Source: Allopontixanthobacter confluentis
Lineage (GTDB): Bacteria; Pseudomonadota; Alphaproteobacteria; Sphingomonadales; Sphingomonadaceae
DNA: 64,000 nucleotides
Assembly: GCF_009827615.1 (NCBI RefSeq)
Contig: NZ_WTYU01000001.1
Span: 1,013,001-1,077,000, forward strand
Direction: 5' to 3'
In this document: piece after piece, positions 43,451-52,109 of the stretch
Layout of the letters: every line of letters starts with the position of its first letter
Position numbering within the stretch: the stretch's first letter is position 1
The notes under the pieces: generated by a model
What the model saw: the letters and a program-made list of their open reading frames with translations, nothing else
Databases searched by the model: none
Told to the model about the DNA's origin: nothing
Program-made: the position numbers and the translations under genes

Positions 43451-44409
43451 GCCTGTCAGGACATGAGGAGCCGTGGCACCAGTGGCGCGAGGCACAAGCA
43501 GGCCCGCGCATGCACCACGCCTGGCTGCTGGCGGGCAAGCGCGGCCTTGGCAAAATGCACTTCGCTCTGGCAGCAGCGCGCGAATTGGTGGCAGAAACGG
43601 GCGTCAGCCAACCGCAGGGCCAGCATCCTGATATCCACATCCTCACCCATCTACCCAAGGATGACAAGGAAGAGCGCAAGCGCGAAGAGGGCAAACCGTT
43701 CGAACTCAAACGCAACATATCGATCGCGCAAATTCGGGCGATGCAGCAGCGGCTGAATACGCGGCCCACATTGGGCAGCAGGCGGGCCATAATCATCGAT
43801 CCGTCTGATGACCTTGAAAAGGGTGCGTCAAACGCGCTTCTGAAGAGTTTGGAAGAGCCGCCGCAAGGGACATATTTCTTGCTTGTGGCGCACCGTCCGG
43901 CCCGCCTTTTACCCACCATCCGATCGCGTTGCCGCGTGCTGCGTTTTCCAACGCTGTCGGCAGCGGAAATGGCACGCATCGTGGCGAAAGAAATGCCTCA
44001 GGCTGATGAAGCCACAAGGAAAGCGGCCATTTCAGCCGCTGGCGGCGCGCCGGGCGCTGCGCTGGATTTCGTGTCGCGCGATCTTGGCAAACTGAACCTT
44101 TTGATGGAACAGATCGCGCGCGAAGGCGATCCGAATTTCATTCTGCGCGGCCGCCTGGCAGACGCCATGGGTGCGCGGCCGGACAGAGGGCGGGTGCTCG
44201 CCTCCCTCGATCTCGCCCGGTCAGTTCTTGGGGGCATGGCAGCGGACTGCCGGGCCGACCAGATAGAACCGATGGTGGAAGCCCATGCAGAACTCATCGC
44301 CTTGTCCGGCCAGGCACCGACTTACAATTTCGACGCAGGCCTGCTGGTGATGCAAATCGGAACCTTGCTTGCTTCTGCCGCTGGACCTAGGGACCGCTTC
44401 AATGTCTGA
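43447..44409 (+). CDS. holB: DNA polymerase III subunit delta'
   Basis: The 320-residue AAA+-like protein belongs to the clamp loader. It has a modified P-loop (LAGKRGLGKMHFALAA), LKSLEEPPQGTYFLLVAH and the SRC motif in RSRCRVLRF. No zinc-binding Cys cluster is evident, unlike E. coli delta'. It helps load the beta clamp. It is coupled to tmk (ATGA) and overlaps metG by 8 nt. Confidence 0.9.
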   Translation: MSLSGHEEPWHQWREAQAGPRMHHAWLLAGKRGLGKMHFALAAARELVAETGVSQPQGQHPDIHILTHLPKDDKEERKREEGKPFELKRNISIAQIRAMQQRLNTRPTLGSRRAIIIDPSDDLEKGASNALLKSLEEPPQGTYFLLVAHRPARLLPTIRSRCRVLRFPTLSAAEMARIVAKEMPQADEATRKAAISAAGGAPGAALDFVSRDLGKLNLLMEQIAREGDPNFILRGRLADAMGARPDRGRVLASLDLARSVLGGMAADCRADQIEPMVEAHAELIALSGQAPTYNFDAGLLVMQIGTLLASAAGPRDRFNV

Positions 44410-45964
44410 TCCTTTCTATATCACCACTGCGATTTCATATCCCAATGGTCGCCCGCACATCGGTCACGCCTATGAAGCGATTGCCGCCGATGTCATTGCC
44501 CGTTTCCAGCGCCTGAGAGGGCGGGAAGTCCGCTTCCAGACCGGAACGGACGAACACGGATTGAAAATGCTGCGCAAGGCAGAGGAGCAGGGCCGCACTC
44601 CTCATGAGTTAGCCGATGAAATGTCTTCATATTTCAAGGAAATGTGTGACGGACTTAACATCAGCTATGACCGGTTCATCCGGACCGTGGATGATGATCA
44701 CCATCGCGCGAGCCAGGCATTGTGGCAAGCGATGGAGGCCAATGGTGACCTCTACCTAGACCGCTATGAAGGCTGGTATTCCGTCCGCGACGAAGCATTC
44801 TACGACGAGAGCGAACTGGTGGACGGCGAGGGCGGTGAAAAAACATCACCGCAAGGCACACCGGTTGAATGGACTGTCGAAGAAAGCTGGTTTTTCCGTC
44901 TGTCCAAATATCAGGACAAGTTGCTTGCTCTGTTCAACCAGCATCCTGAATTTCTGAAGCCTGACAGCAGGCGCAACGAGATGATTGCATTTGTTTCTGG
45001 TGGTTTGCGGGATCTTTCTGTTTCGCGCACCAGCTTTGACTGGGGCGTAAAGGTGCCGGGCAGCGCTAACCATGTCATGTATGTCTGGGTCGATGCCCTG
45101 ACGAACTATCTGACCGGCCTCGGCTACCCCGACAAAACAGACATGATGGCGAAATTCTGGCCAGCAGACATTCATCTCATCGGCAAGGACATTGTCCGCT
45201 TTCATTCCATCTATTGGCCGGCTTTCCTGATGAGTGCAGGCCTGCCGCTCCCGAAGCAGGTTTTTGGTCACGGCTTCCTCCTCAACAGGGGCGAAAAGGA
45301 ATCCAAATCGCTCGGCAATGTGACCGATCCGATGGAACTGGCAGGCAAATACGGCGTCGATCCGCTGCGGTATTTCCTGATGCGCGAAGTCGCTTTCGGT
45401 CAGGATGGCAGCTATTCGCCGGAAGCCATTGTAACGCGGGCGAATGCCGAGCTGGCAAACAGCTTCGGCAACCTCGCGCAGCGAACTTTATCCATGATTT
45501 TCAAGAATATGGATGGAGAAATTAAGCGCACGTCGACATCTGATGAAGCCGACGATGTCTTGCAGCGCACCGTGCGAGGGGGGATTGACGAACTGGTTTC
45601 CAGCTTCGAAAAACTGTCATTCAGTGAAGGGCTGGATGCCTGGATTCGCGCGGTTTTTGCGTGCAACCAATATGTTGACGATCAGGCACCCTGGGCCCTT
45701 CGCAAGACGGACCCGGACCGCATGGATGCAGTGCTGATGACTTTATTCCGCTGCGTTCGGGATCTGGCGATAGCTGTTCGGTGCGTCGTCCCAGCGTCAG
45801 CCGACCGGATGCTCGACCAGATGGGTATGCCTGCTGAGGCAAGGGACTTTGCTGCAATGGATGATGCCGAGTGGTTTAACAATCTGGCCACATCCGGTTT
45901 TGTACTGGGCAAGCCGGAAGGTATATTTCCCCGGCTCGAATTGCCCGAGAGCGAGCCTGCCTGA
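44402..45964 (+). CDS. metG: Methionine-tRNA ligase
   Basis: The 520-residue enzyme has the HIGH motif in PNGRPHIGHAYEA (about residues 17-20) and the class I second signature in GEKESKSLGN (Lys299 to Ser303), where the family usually has KMSKS. The zinc-knuckle Cys are absent and there is no C-terminal tRNA-binding extension, so it is the shorter form. It charges initiator and elongator tRNA-Met. ATG 44402 overlaps the holB stop by 8 nt and shares 1 nt with tatD at the end. A longer frame from 44369 lies inside holB. Confidence 0.95.
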   Translation: MSDPFYITTAISYPNGRPHIGHAYEAIAADVIARFQRLRGREVRFQTGTDEHGLKMLRKAEEQGRTPHELADEMSSYFKEMCDGLNISYDRFIRTVDDDHHRASQALWQAMEANGDLYLDRYEGWYSVRDEAFYDESELVDGEGGEKTSPQGTPVEWTVEESWFFRLSKYQDKLLALFNQHPEFLKPDSRRNEMIAFVSGGLRDLSVSRTSFDWGVKVPGSANHVMYVWVDALTNYLTGLGYPDKTDMMAKFWPADIHLIGKDIVRFHSIYWPAFLMSAGLPLPKQVFGHGFLLNRGEKESKSLGNVTDPMELAGKYGVDPLRYFLMREVAFGQDGSYSPEAIVTRANAELANSFGNLAQRTLSMIFKNMDGEIKRTSTSDEADDVLQRTVRGGIDELVSSFEKLSFSEGLDAWIRAVFACNQYVDDQAPWALRKTDPDRMDAVLMTLFRCVRDLAIAVRCVVPASADRMLDQMGMPAEARDFAAMDDAEWFNNLATSGFVLGKPEGIFPRLELPESEPA

Positions 45965-46755
45965 TGCTGATCGACAGCCACTGTCACCTTGAATATAAGG
46001 GATTGGTCGAAGACCAGCAGGCCGTTCTTGAACGTGCACGGGCGGCCGGCGTCAAAGGCTTTCTCAACATTTCGACCCGCCAGAACGAGTGGGACAAGGT
46101 CGTTGCTACAGCAGAGCGAGAGCCGGACGTCTGGGCCAGCGTAGGGATCCATCCGCACGAGGCTGACGCCCATGCCGATCTTGGCGAGGAGGCCCTGCGC
46201 GCAGCGACGGCGCATCCAAAGGTCATCGCGATTGGTGAAACCGGCCTCGACTATTATTACGACAAGTCCGATCGCAATGTTCAGAAAGACCTGTTCCGGA
46301 TGCATATCGGCATTGCGCGCGAAACCGGGCTTCCCCTCATCATTCACACGCGCGATGCTGAAGAGGATACTGCGGACATATTGGCAAGCGAGATGGAGAA
46401 GGGCGCATTTCCCGCGCTGATCCATTGCTTCACAGCTTCTACCGAATTTGGACAGAAAGTGCTCGACCTCGGGCTTACTATTTCCATTTCCGGCATTGTC
46501 ACTTTCAAGAATGCCAAGGAACTGCAGGAAATTGCAACAATTATCCCGCAGGATCGTCTGCTGGTAGAAACAGATAGTCCGTTTCTGGCCCCAGTACCGC
46601 ATCGCGGAAGGCCGTGTGAACCTGCCTTTGTCCGCAATACTGCCGAATTTGTCGCCGAATTGCGCGGTGAAGACTTGGAAACGCTGGCTGAATACACCAC
46701 CCGTAATTTCGAGAAACTATTCAGAAAAGCCGTGCCTGAAGGGGCAGCGACATGA
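45964..46755 (+). CDS. TatD family metal-dependent hydrolase
   Basis: The 263-residue TIM-barrel protein starts MLIDSHCHLEYKG with the metal-binding H-x-H, then SVGIHPHEA, AIGETGLDYYY, LIIHTRDAEEDT, LIHCFTAS and LVETDSPFLAPVPHRG. TatD/YcfH enzymes are nucleases or D-aminoacyl-type hydrolases; E. coli TatD is a 3'-5' exonuclease. The position after metG and before an MBL hydrolase gene is typical. The start shares 1 nt with the metG stop (TGATG). Confidence 0.94.
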   Translation: MLIDSHCHLEYKGLVEDQQAVLERARAAGVKGFLNISTRQNEWDKVVATAEREPDVWASVGIHPHEADAHADLGEEALRAATAHPKVIAIGETGLDYYYDKSDRNVQKDLFRMHIGIARETGLPLIIHTRDAEEDTADILASEMEKGAFPALIHCFTASTEFGQKVLDLGLTISISGIVTFKNAKELQEIATIIPQDRLLVETDSPFLAPVPHRGRPCEPAFVRNTAEFVAELRGEDLETLAEYTTRNFEKLFRKAVPEGAAT

Positions 46756-47519
46756 AGCTGATCATGCTCGGCTGCGGCACGTCCACAGGGGTACCGCGCG
46801 TAGGCAATGACTGGGGCGATTGCGACCCGAATGAGCCCAAAAACAGACGAACGCGCGTGTCGATTTTGGTCGAAAGCAATGAAGGGAAACGGTTGCTGGT
46901 CGATACTTCGACGGATTTGCGCCAGCAATTCCTAGCTAACGACATTGACCGGATCGACGCTGTTTTCTGGACACATGACCATGCAGATCATTGCCATGGC
47001 ATAGATGACTTGCGGCCGCTGCGCTATGGCCGCAACGGCGCAATTCCCGGCTACGCTGGCCAGGAAACGGTCCGCCGGCTGCGGCAACGGTTCGACTATG
47101 TGTTCGCTGGCCAATTTGGCTACCACACCATCGTCAACTTGGACACGCTGGACAGGATCAGGCTGTGCGCCGGATTTTCCGTGCGCTGGTGCATCATGCC
47201 GCATGGCCCGGCGAAAAGCACAGCGTTCAGGTTTGAAGCTGATGGCTTATCAATTGGTTATGCGACAGACTTCAGTGAAATTACCAATGAGATGGTCACC
47301 CTGTTCACAGGCGTGGACCTGCTGGTAACCGACTGCCTACGCCGCGAACCGCATCCAACACATGCACATTTGGGTATGGCGTTGGAACTGGTAAAACGCA
47401 CCGGCGCGAAGCAGGCAGTCCTGACGCATCTCGACAAAAGCATGGATTATGTAGCACTCAGCGAAGAAGTGCCATCGGGAGTGCTTGTCGGATATGACGG
47501 GATGCAGGTGGCGCTATGA
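46752..47519 (+). CDS. MBL-fold metallohydrolase (PhnP-like)
   Basis: The 255-residue protein begins MKLIMLGCGTSTGVPRVGN and has the metallo-beta-lactamase motif THDHADHCHGIDDL, a further ligand region IMPHGPAKS, Asp in GYATDFSE and a final His in VLTHLDKS. It resembles PhnP-like cyclic phosphodiesterases, though no phn genes are present. Such genes commonly follow tatD. It starts in an ATGA overlap with tatD and ends in one with the next small gene. Confidence 0.9.
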   Translation: MKLIMLGCGTSTGVPRVGNDWGDCDPNEPKNRRTRVSILVESNEGKRLLVDTSTDLRQQFLANDIDRIDAVFWTHDHADHCHGIDDLRPLRYGRNGAIPGYAGQETVRRLRQRFDYVFAGQFGYHTIVNLDTLDRIRLCAGFSVRWCIMPHGPAKSTAFRFEADGLSIGYATDFSEITNEMVTLFTGVDLLVTDCLRREPHPTHAHLGMALELVKRTGAKQAVLTHLDKSMDYVALSEEVPSGVLVGYDGMQVAL

Positions 47520-47686
47520 GCCAATTCGACACGGTTCAGCTAATTTCCCTGCTGGGGTTTCTGGTGCTGGCAGTCAGCGCCATGGCCGGCCAGCGGTTGC
47601 ATTGGAAAAAAGGGCTGGTCATGGCGCTGACATGGGCGGGTCTTTTCATGCTCGTTTTCCTCTTTATTGATTTGGTCAATTCGTGA
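47516..47686 (+). CDS. Small two-TM membrane protein
   Basis: This 56-residue frame starts with ATG 47516 in an ATGA overlap with the MBL gene. It begins MSQFDTVQLIS and has two hydrophobic segments (about residues 7-23 and 35-53) joined by a basic loop AGQRLHWKKG. The shape resembles the membrane-anchor part of larger alphaproteobacterial aspartic-protease-like proteins, so it may be a shortened relative. Coupling to the upstream gene is the main argument that it is real. Confidence 0.65.
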   Translation: MSQFDTVQLISLLGFLVLAVSAMAGQRLHWKKGLVMALTWAGLFMLVFLFIDLVNS

Positions 47687-47727
47687 GAGGGCGTTCCGCC
47701 CCATTCCACACCCACACATTATTTAAC

Positions 47728-47741
47728 ATAATATATATTAT
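47728..47741 (+). promoter_or_regulatory. 14-bp AT palindrome before mazG
   Basis: ATAATATATATTAT is a perfect palindrome made only of A and T, ending 9 nt before the mazG ATG. It overlaps TATATT/TATAAT-like -10 boxes. No ribosome binding site lies between it and the start codon, so the message could be leaderless. Confidence 0.4.
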
Positions 47742-47750
47742 CATCCCACT

Positions 47751-48527
47751 ATGACTGCCAATCTCAACCGCCTTCTTGCCATCATGGCCACCCTACGCGA
47801 TCCGGATGAGGGTTGTGAATGGGATCGTGCGCAGAATTTTGCCAGCATCGCACCCTATACGATCGAAGAAGCCTACGAGGTTGCGGACGCAATCGAGCGC
47901 GGTGCGATGGAGGAATTGCGTGAGGAACTTGGCGACCTGCTGCTGCAGGTCGTGTTCCATGCCAGAATGGCCGAAGAAATGGGCCTGTTTGCCTTCGATG
48001 ATGTCGCACGGGCGATCTCTGAGAAAATGGAAAACCGCCATCCCCATATTTTTGGCGATGAAACAGGCACGATGCGCGAAAGCCGCTGGGAAACATTGAA
48101 AGCCGCTGAACGCGAAGCCAAAGGCGCCACCAGCGCGATGGACGGGGTTGCCCGCGCCCTTCCGGCGTTGTTGCGGGCTGACAAGCTGCAAAAGCGAGCC
48201 GCCCGCGATGGATTTGACTGGCCGGACACGGACGGTCCGGCTGCCAAGCTGCACGAGGAAATGCTGGAACTGGCTGAAGCCCCCGACGACAAGCAGGTTG
48301 AAGAAGCTGGCGATCTGCTGTTTGCCGCGGTCAATCTGGTTCGCGCATATGGCATTGCGCCGGAAGCAGCATTGCGCGCCGCCAACGACAAGTTCGAGCG
48401 GCGATACCGCAGCATGGAAGCGCTTGCAGGTGCAGATCCGGAAACAGGCTCAAATACCAGGTTCGACGCGCTGTCGCTGACTGAGCAAGAAGCCTTGTGG
48501 CAACAGGTCAAGAAAACCGAAACCTAG
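47751..48527 (+). CDS. mazG: Nucleoside triphosphate pyrophosphohydrolase MazG
   Basis: The 258-residue enzyme has two MazG units. The first holds GCEWDRAQNFASIAPYTIEE, with the acidic metal-binding LREELGDLLLQVVFHARMA. The second holds KLHEEMLELAEAPDDKQVEE and EAGDLLFAAVNLVR. MazG hydrolyses NTPs, including stress alarmone-related pools, to monophosphates. Its own promoter probably lies in the AT palindrome upstream. It converges on hflX with a 113-nt spacer in which I see nothing. Confidence 0.94.
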   Translation: MTANLNRLLAIMATLRDPDEGCEWDRAQNFASIAPYTIEEAYEVADAIERGAMEELREELGDLLLQVVFHARMAEEMGLFAFDDVARAISEKMENRHPHIFGDETGTMRESRWETLKAAEREAKGATSAMDGVARALPALLRADKLQKRAARDGFDWPDTDGPAAKLHEEMLELAEAPDDKQVEEAGDLLFAAVNLVRAYGIAPEAALRAANDKFERRYRSMEALAGADPETGSNTRFDALSLTEQEALWQQVKKTET

Positions 48528-48640
48528 CGATTTTTCCCAGTTGCGAATTTACGCTTTTCGCCTGCTGGACGCGGCCAATGTTTGGGCGCGCCGCGATCTG
48601 GCAAGCATTGAAGTATCGGGGTTGTGGCAGTCAGGTCCTG

Positions 48641-49999
48641 TTACAGGCTCGCGAAACGGCCATATTCCTTTGGCGAAAGGCGCACTTCATAGCTGATTTG
48701 CGGGCCAGAATCTGTGGCGTCTTCATCGCTGATGCCCCCTGCTCCATCCGCCGTGACGACGTCTGATTGCGAAACGATCTGCCCATGGGCGTGCAACCAG
48801 GCGACTTTCTGCCCTTCGCCCGCTGGCAGGGTGATATGGTAAAGCTTGGAGCCCACGGTCAGCAGTTCATCCAACCGATCCACCAGGCGTCCAATGCCCT
48901 CGCCCGTGACCGCAGAAATGCCGACGATATTGGCATCCCCATCGACAATATCTCGCAATTCCGCGATGCGCTCTTCGTCGAGCAAGTCCCACTTGTTCCA
49001 CGCCTCGATAATCGGAATTGGCGCTTCTTCGCCATCATCCGAAGTCACGCCGAGTTCCCGCAGAACATCCAGAACCTGGGATTTCTGCGCGGCCGCAGCG
49101 GGGCTGGCAATATCGCGCACATGCACAATCACATCAGCAGCAGTAACCTCTTCCAGTGTTGCCCGAAATGCAGCAACCAACTGGGTCGGCAAGTCTGAAA
49201 TGAAACCAACGGTGTCAGACAGGATGGCTTTTTCCACGCCCGGCAAGCGGATCGCGCGCATTGTCGGGTCCAGCGTGGCGAACAGCAAGTCTTCGGCCAT
49301 GACTTCAGCGCCGGTTAGCCGGTTGAACAGGGTTGATTTTCCGGCATTGGTATAACCCACCAGCGCGATGACCGGCCATGGTGCCCTGCCCCGCCGTTCA
49401 CGATGCAAGGCGCGGGTCCGCCGAACCTGTTCCAATTCCTTGCGCAACCGCGACATTCGCTGGCGGATCATCCGCCGGTCAGCCTCGATCTGGGTTTCAC
49501 CCGGGCCGCCAAGGAAACCGAAACCGCCGCGCTGGCGCTCCAGATGGGTCCAGCTACGAACCAGGCGGCTCTGTTGATAGTCTAGATGCGCAAGTTCGAC
49601 CTGAAGCCGCCCTTCAGCAGTGGCGGCGCGTTCACCGAAAATCTCGAGGATCAAGCCGGTCCGGTCAATGACCTTGCGCTTCAGCCGGTCTTCCAGATTG
49701 CGCTGCTGGATGGGCGACAGGGCGCCATCCACCACTACCAGTTCAGCGTTTTCCAACTCGCACTTGGCGGCAATGTTGTCCACCTGCCCTGCACCAAACA
49801 GCGTGTTGGGCTTAACATCGCGCACCGGTAGGACAAAAGCTTCCGCCACCTCGATCCCGATGGCGAGCGCAAGTCCGCAGGCTTCCTCAAGCCGCGAACC
49901 TGCATCCAGGTCATGCTTTGCCCCTCTGATGTCGGGACATATGACGAGCGCCCGCGCACCGCGCGAGACTTCGCCTAACAGATCATCATCGAAGCTCAG
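48641..49999 (-). CDS. hflX: GTPase HflX, probable CTG start
   Basis: The product is 452 residues if translation starts at CTG 49999. HflX marks are the N-terminal domain [14 protein letters not shown] and [20 protein letters not shown], the [13 protein letters not shown] motif, and the GTPase with P-loop [15 protein letters not shown] and NKWD. HflX rescues stalled ribosomes. A GTG at 49849 would drop about 50 residues that are conserved in the family. Between the frame's stop (50006-50008) and that GTG there is no ATG, GTG or TTG in frame. CTG 49999 lies in a CTGA overlap with the hfq stop and gives an expected start ([14 protein letters not shown]). Confidence 0.9.
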   Translation of the reverse strand: MSFDDDLLGEVSRGARALVICPDIRGAKHDLDAGSRLEEACGLALAIGIEVAEAFVLPVRDVKPNTLFGAGQVDNIAAKCELENAELVVVDGALSPIQQRNLEDRLKRKVIDRTGLILEIFGERAATAEGRLQVELAHLDYQQSRLVRSWTHLERQRGGFGFLGGPGETQIEADRRMIRQRMSRLRKELEQVRRTRALHRERRGRAPWPVIALVGYTNAGKSTLFNRLTGAEVMAEDLLFATLDPTMRAIRLPGVEKAILSDTVGFISDLPTQLVAAFRATLEEVTAADVIVHVRDIASPAAAAQKSQVLDVLRELGVTSDDGEEAPIPIIEAWNKWDLLDEERIAELRDIVDGDANIVGISAVTGEGIGRLVDRLDELLTVGSKLYHITLPAGEGQKVAWLHAHGQIVSQSDVVTADGAGGISDEDATDSGPQISYEVRLSPKEYGRFASL

Positions 50000-50535
50000 T
50001 CTTCTTCACCTTCCCAATCGCCCGACAGATCGACGGGCGTCGCTGGCTGGATGGTTGACACAGCATGCTTGTAGGCAAGCTGAACAAAACCATCGCGTTC
50101 CAGCAGCATGCAGAACAGATCATAGGCCGCAATCCGGCCTTGCAACATTACGCCATTGACCAGAAACATCGTTACCTGTGCTTCTGCCTCGCTGACGCGC
50201 GAAAGGAATACATCCTGCAGCAGCCGCTGTTTGCGCTGGCTTTCAGCACTTTCAAACTGGTCGGCATCAATGGGCTGGCCGGGCATCAGCGTGGAAACAG
50301 CATGTTTGTATACCAGCTGCGACTGGCCATCGCGCCGCAGCAGGATGGAAAAATTGTCAAACCAGGTCACGATGCCCTGCAGTTTGACGCCCTTGACCAG
50401 GAACATGGTAACCGGGGTCTTGTTCTTGCGCAGCATATTGAGAAAGGCATCTTGCAGACTTTGCTGCTTTGCCTGTTTCACCGGCTCTGCTGCCTTAGGC
50501 TTTGGCCGCGCACTCAGCGTACGTCCTTCGGACAT
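49996..50535 (-). CDS. hfq: RNA chaperone Hfq with two Sm domains
   Basis: The 179-residue product carries two Hfq domains in tandem. Domain 1 (about residues 26-86) has [26 protein letters not shown] and the Sm2 motif YKHAVST at Tyr76. Domain 2 (about 103-165) has [26 protein letters not shown] and YKHAVST at Tyr155. Hfq normally forms a hexamer of single domains, so three of these would be needed for a six-domain ring. ATG 50535 has AAGGAG upstream. It is co-oriented with ntrX and overlaps hflX by CTGA. Confidence 0.95.
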   Translation of the reverse strand: MSEGRTLSARPKPKAAEPVKQAKQQSLQDAFLNMLRKNKTPVTMFLVKGVKLQGIVTWFDNFSILLRRDGQSQLVYKHAVSTLMPGQPIDADQFESAESQRKQRLLQDVFLSRVSEAEAQVTMFLVNGVMLQGRIAAYDLFCMLLERDGFVQLAYKHAVSTIQPATPVDLSGDWEGEED

Positions 50536-50689
50536 TGAAAGTCTCCTTCTTTTATTGGCAGCCGCCTTTGCGGTCCGCATTCTGACTGTTCTGCCCGGCT
50601 AACGGACGATCAATCGTTCTTCTTTTGGTAGCGCTATATTATCATCAATTGCCAAAAATTCCACGCATTCCTGATTTCAGCAAAGAAAT

Positions 50690-52075
50690 TCAGGGTTTAC
50701 GCTCGTCCGCATTACGCTCGCCCATGCCCAGCAGTTTCAATTTTCGGTGAAGGGCGGAACGTTCCATGCCGATGAAACTCGCGGTCTTGGAAATATTTCC
50801 CGAAAACCGGCGGATCTGGATGGTCAGATATTCCCGCTCGAAACTTTCGCGTGCCTCGCGCAAGGGCACCCCCATCAACGCCGATATGCCCGAAGTCCCG
50901 CCCAGCTTGCCGCCAATCACTTCGCTTGGCAGCATATCAGGCTCCACTGCGGCCAGTTTTTCACGCGGTGTCAGAATGACCGTCCGTTCGACCACATTGC
51001 GCAACTGGCGTACATTGCCGGGCCAGTCATAGGCCTGCAACGCGGCCATCGCTTCCTCGGTCAGGTCCGGCGCGGCAATTCCCTGCTCTGCTGCATATCG
51101 TGTGAAAAAATGCTCTGCGAGCGAGGGGATGTCATCGCGCCTGTCGGCCAGCGAAGGGATGTTCACCGGCACCACATTCAGGCGGTAGAACAGGTCTTCG
51201 CGGAACTGCTTTTCCTCCATCTCGTGCTGCAAATCTCGCGAGGTGGAGGAGACAACGCGAACATCAACGCCGATTTGCCGGTTGCCGCCAACCCGGACAA
51301 AGCTTTGCTCGGTCAGAACACGAAGGATGCGTGCCTGGGTTGAAAGCGGCATATCAGCCACTTCATCCAAATATAACGTGCCCCCGTCAGCCACTTCCAG
51401 CAGCCCGGGCCGGACCAGCTTGCCGTCACTTTCTTCGCCAAACAGCTCCTGCTCGAACCGCTCCGGCGTAATTCTTGCCGAATTCACGATTACGAAGGCG
51501 GCGTTGTGACGCGGGCTCCAGCTATGCAGCAACCGCGCGGCAACTTCCTTGCCCGCCCCTGCCGGCCCGGTAATCAGCACGCGGCTTCCGGTGCTTGCGA
51601 CCCGTTTCAATGTCGCCCGCACCTGATTGATGACGACTGAATTTCCCGTAAATTCCTCGCCCTGGGTAAAGCCCTGGCGCAGCCGGGTGTTTTCCCGCCG
51701 CAACCGCTCTGTCTCGGTCGCGCGGCCCACCAGCAGCAGCAGGCGTTCTGCCTCAAATGGCTTTTCAATAAAGTCCATCGCGCCGCGGCTGACAGCAGAT
51801 ACCGCCGTATCGATATTACCGTGGCCGGAAAAAATGATCACCGGCAGTTCAGGCTCGCGCTGCTTGATTGCGTCCAGAACTTCCAGCCCGTCCATCGGGC
51901 TGCCATGCAGCCAGACGTCGAGTAAAACGAGGCTGGGCCGGCGCTCGTCAATCGCGGCCAGCGCGGCCGTGCTATCTCCGGCGGTCCGGCATTCATAACC
52001 TTCATCGCTCAGCACGCCTGAGACAAGGTCGCGAATGTCACGTTCGTCATCTACGACGAGGATTTCTAGCGCCAT
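50690..52075 (-). CDS. ntrX: Response regulator NtrX
   Basis: The 461-residue protein has a receiver domain (about residues 4-120), an AAA+ domain with a P-loop-like TGPAGAGKEVAARLLH and LYLDEVADMP, and a C-terminal Fis-type helix-turn-helix (SGNISKTASFIGMERSALHR). The stretch where sigma54 activators carry GAFTGA reads ELFGEESDGKLVRPGLLE, so the sigma54-contact loop is missing. It pairs with the NtrY kinase, whose gene lies 34 nt upstream. The ntrYX pair controls nitrogen, respiratory and envelope functions in alphaproteobacteria. Confidence 0.93.
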   Translation of the reverse strand: MALEILVVDDERDIRDLVSGVLSDEGYECRTAGDSTAALAAIDERRPSLVLLDVWLHGSPMDGLEVLDAIKQREPELPVIIFSGHGNIDTAVSAVSRGAMDFIEKPFEAERLLLLVGRATETERLRRENTRLRQGFTQGEEFTGNSVVINQVRATLKRVASTGSRVLITGPAGAGKEVAARLLHSWSPRHNAAFVIVNSARITPERFEQELFGEESDGKLVRPGLLEVADGGTLYLDEVADMPLSTQARILRVLTEQSFVRVGGNRQIGVDVRVVSSTSRDLQHEMEEKQFREDLFYRLNVVPVNIPSLADRRDDIPSLAEHFFTRYAAEQGIAAPDLTEEAMAALQAYDWPGNVRQLRNVVERTVILTPREKLAAVEPDMLPSEVIGGKLGGTSGISALMGVPLREARESFEREYLTIQIRRFSGNISKTASFIGMERSALHRKLKLLGMGERNADERKP

Positions 52076-52109
52076 TGCGCCACTTCCTTTCCATGGACCC
52101 GTTTAAATT

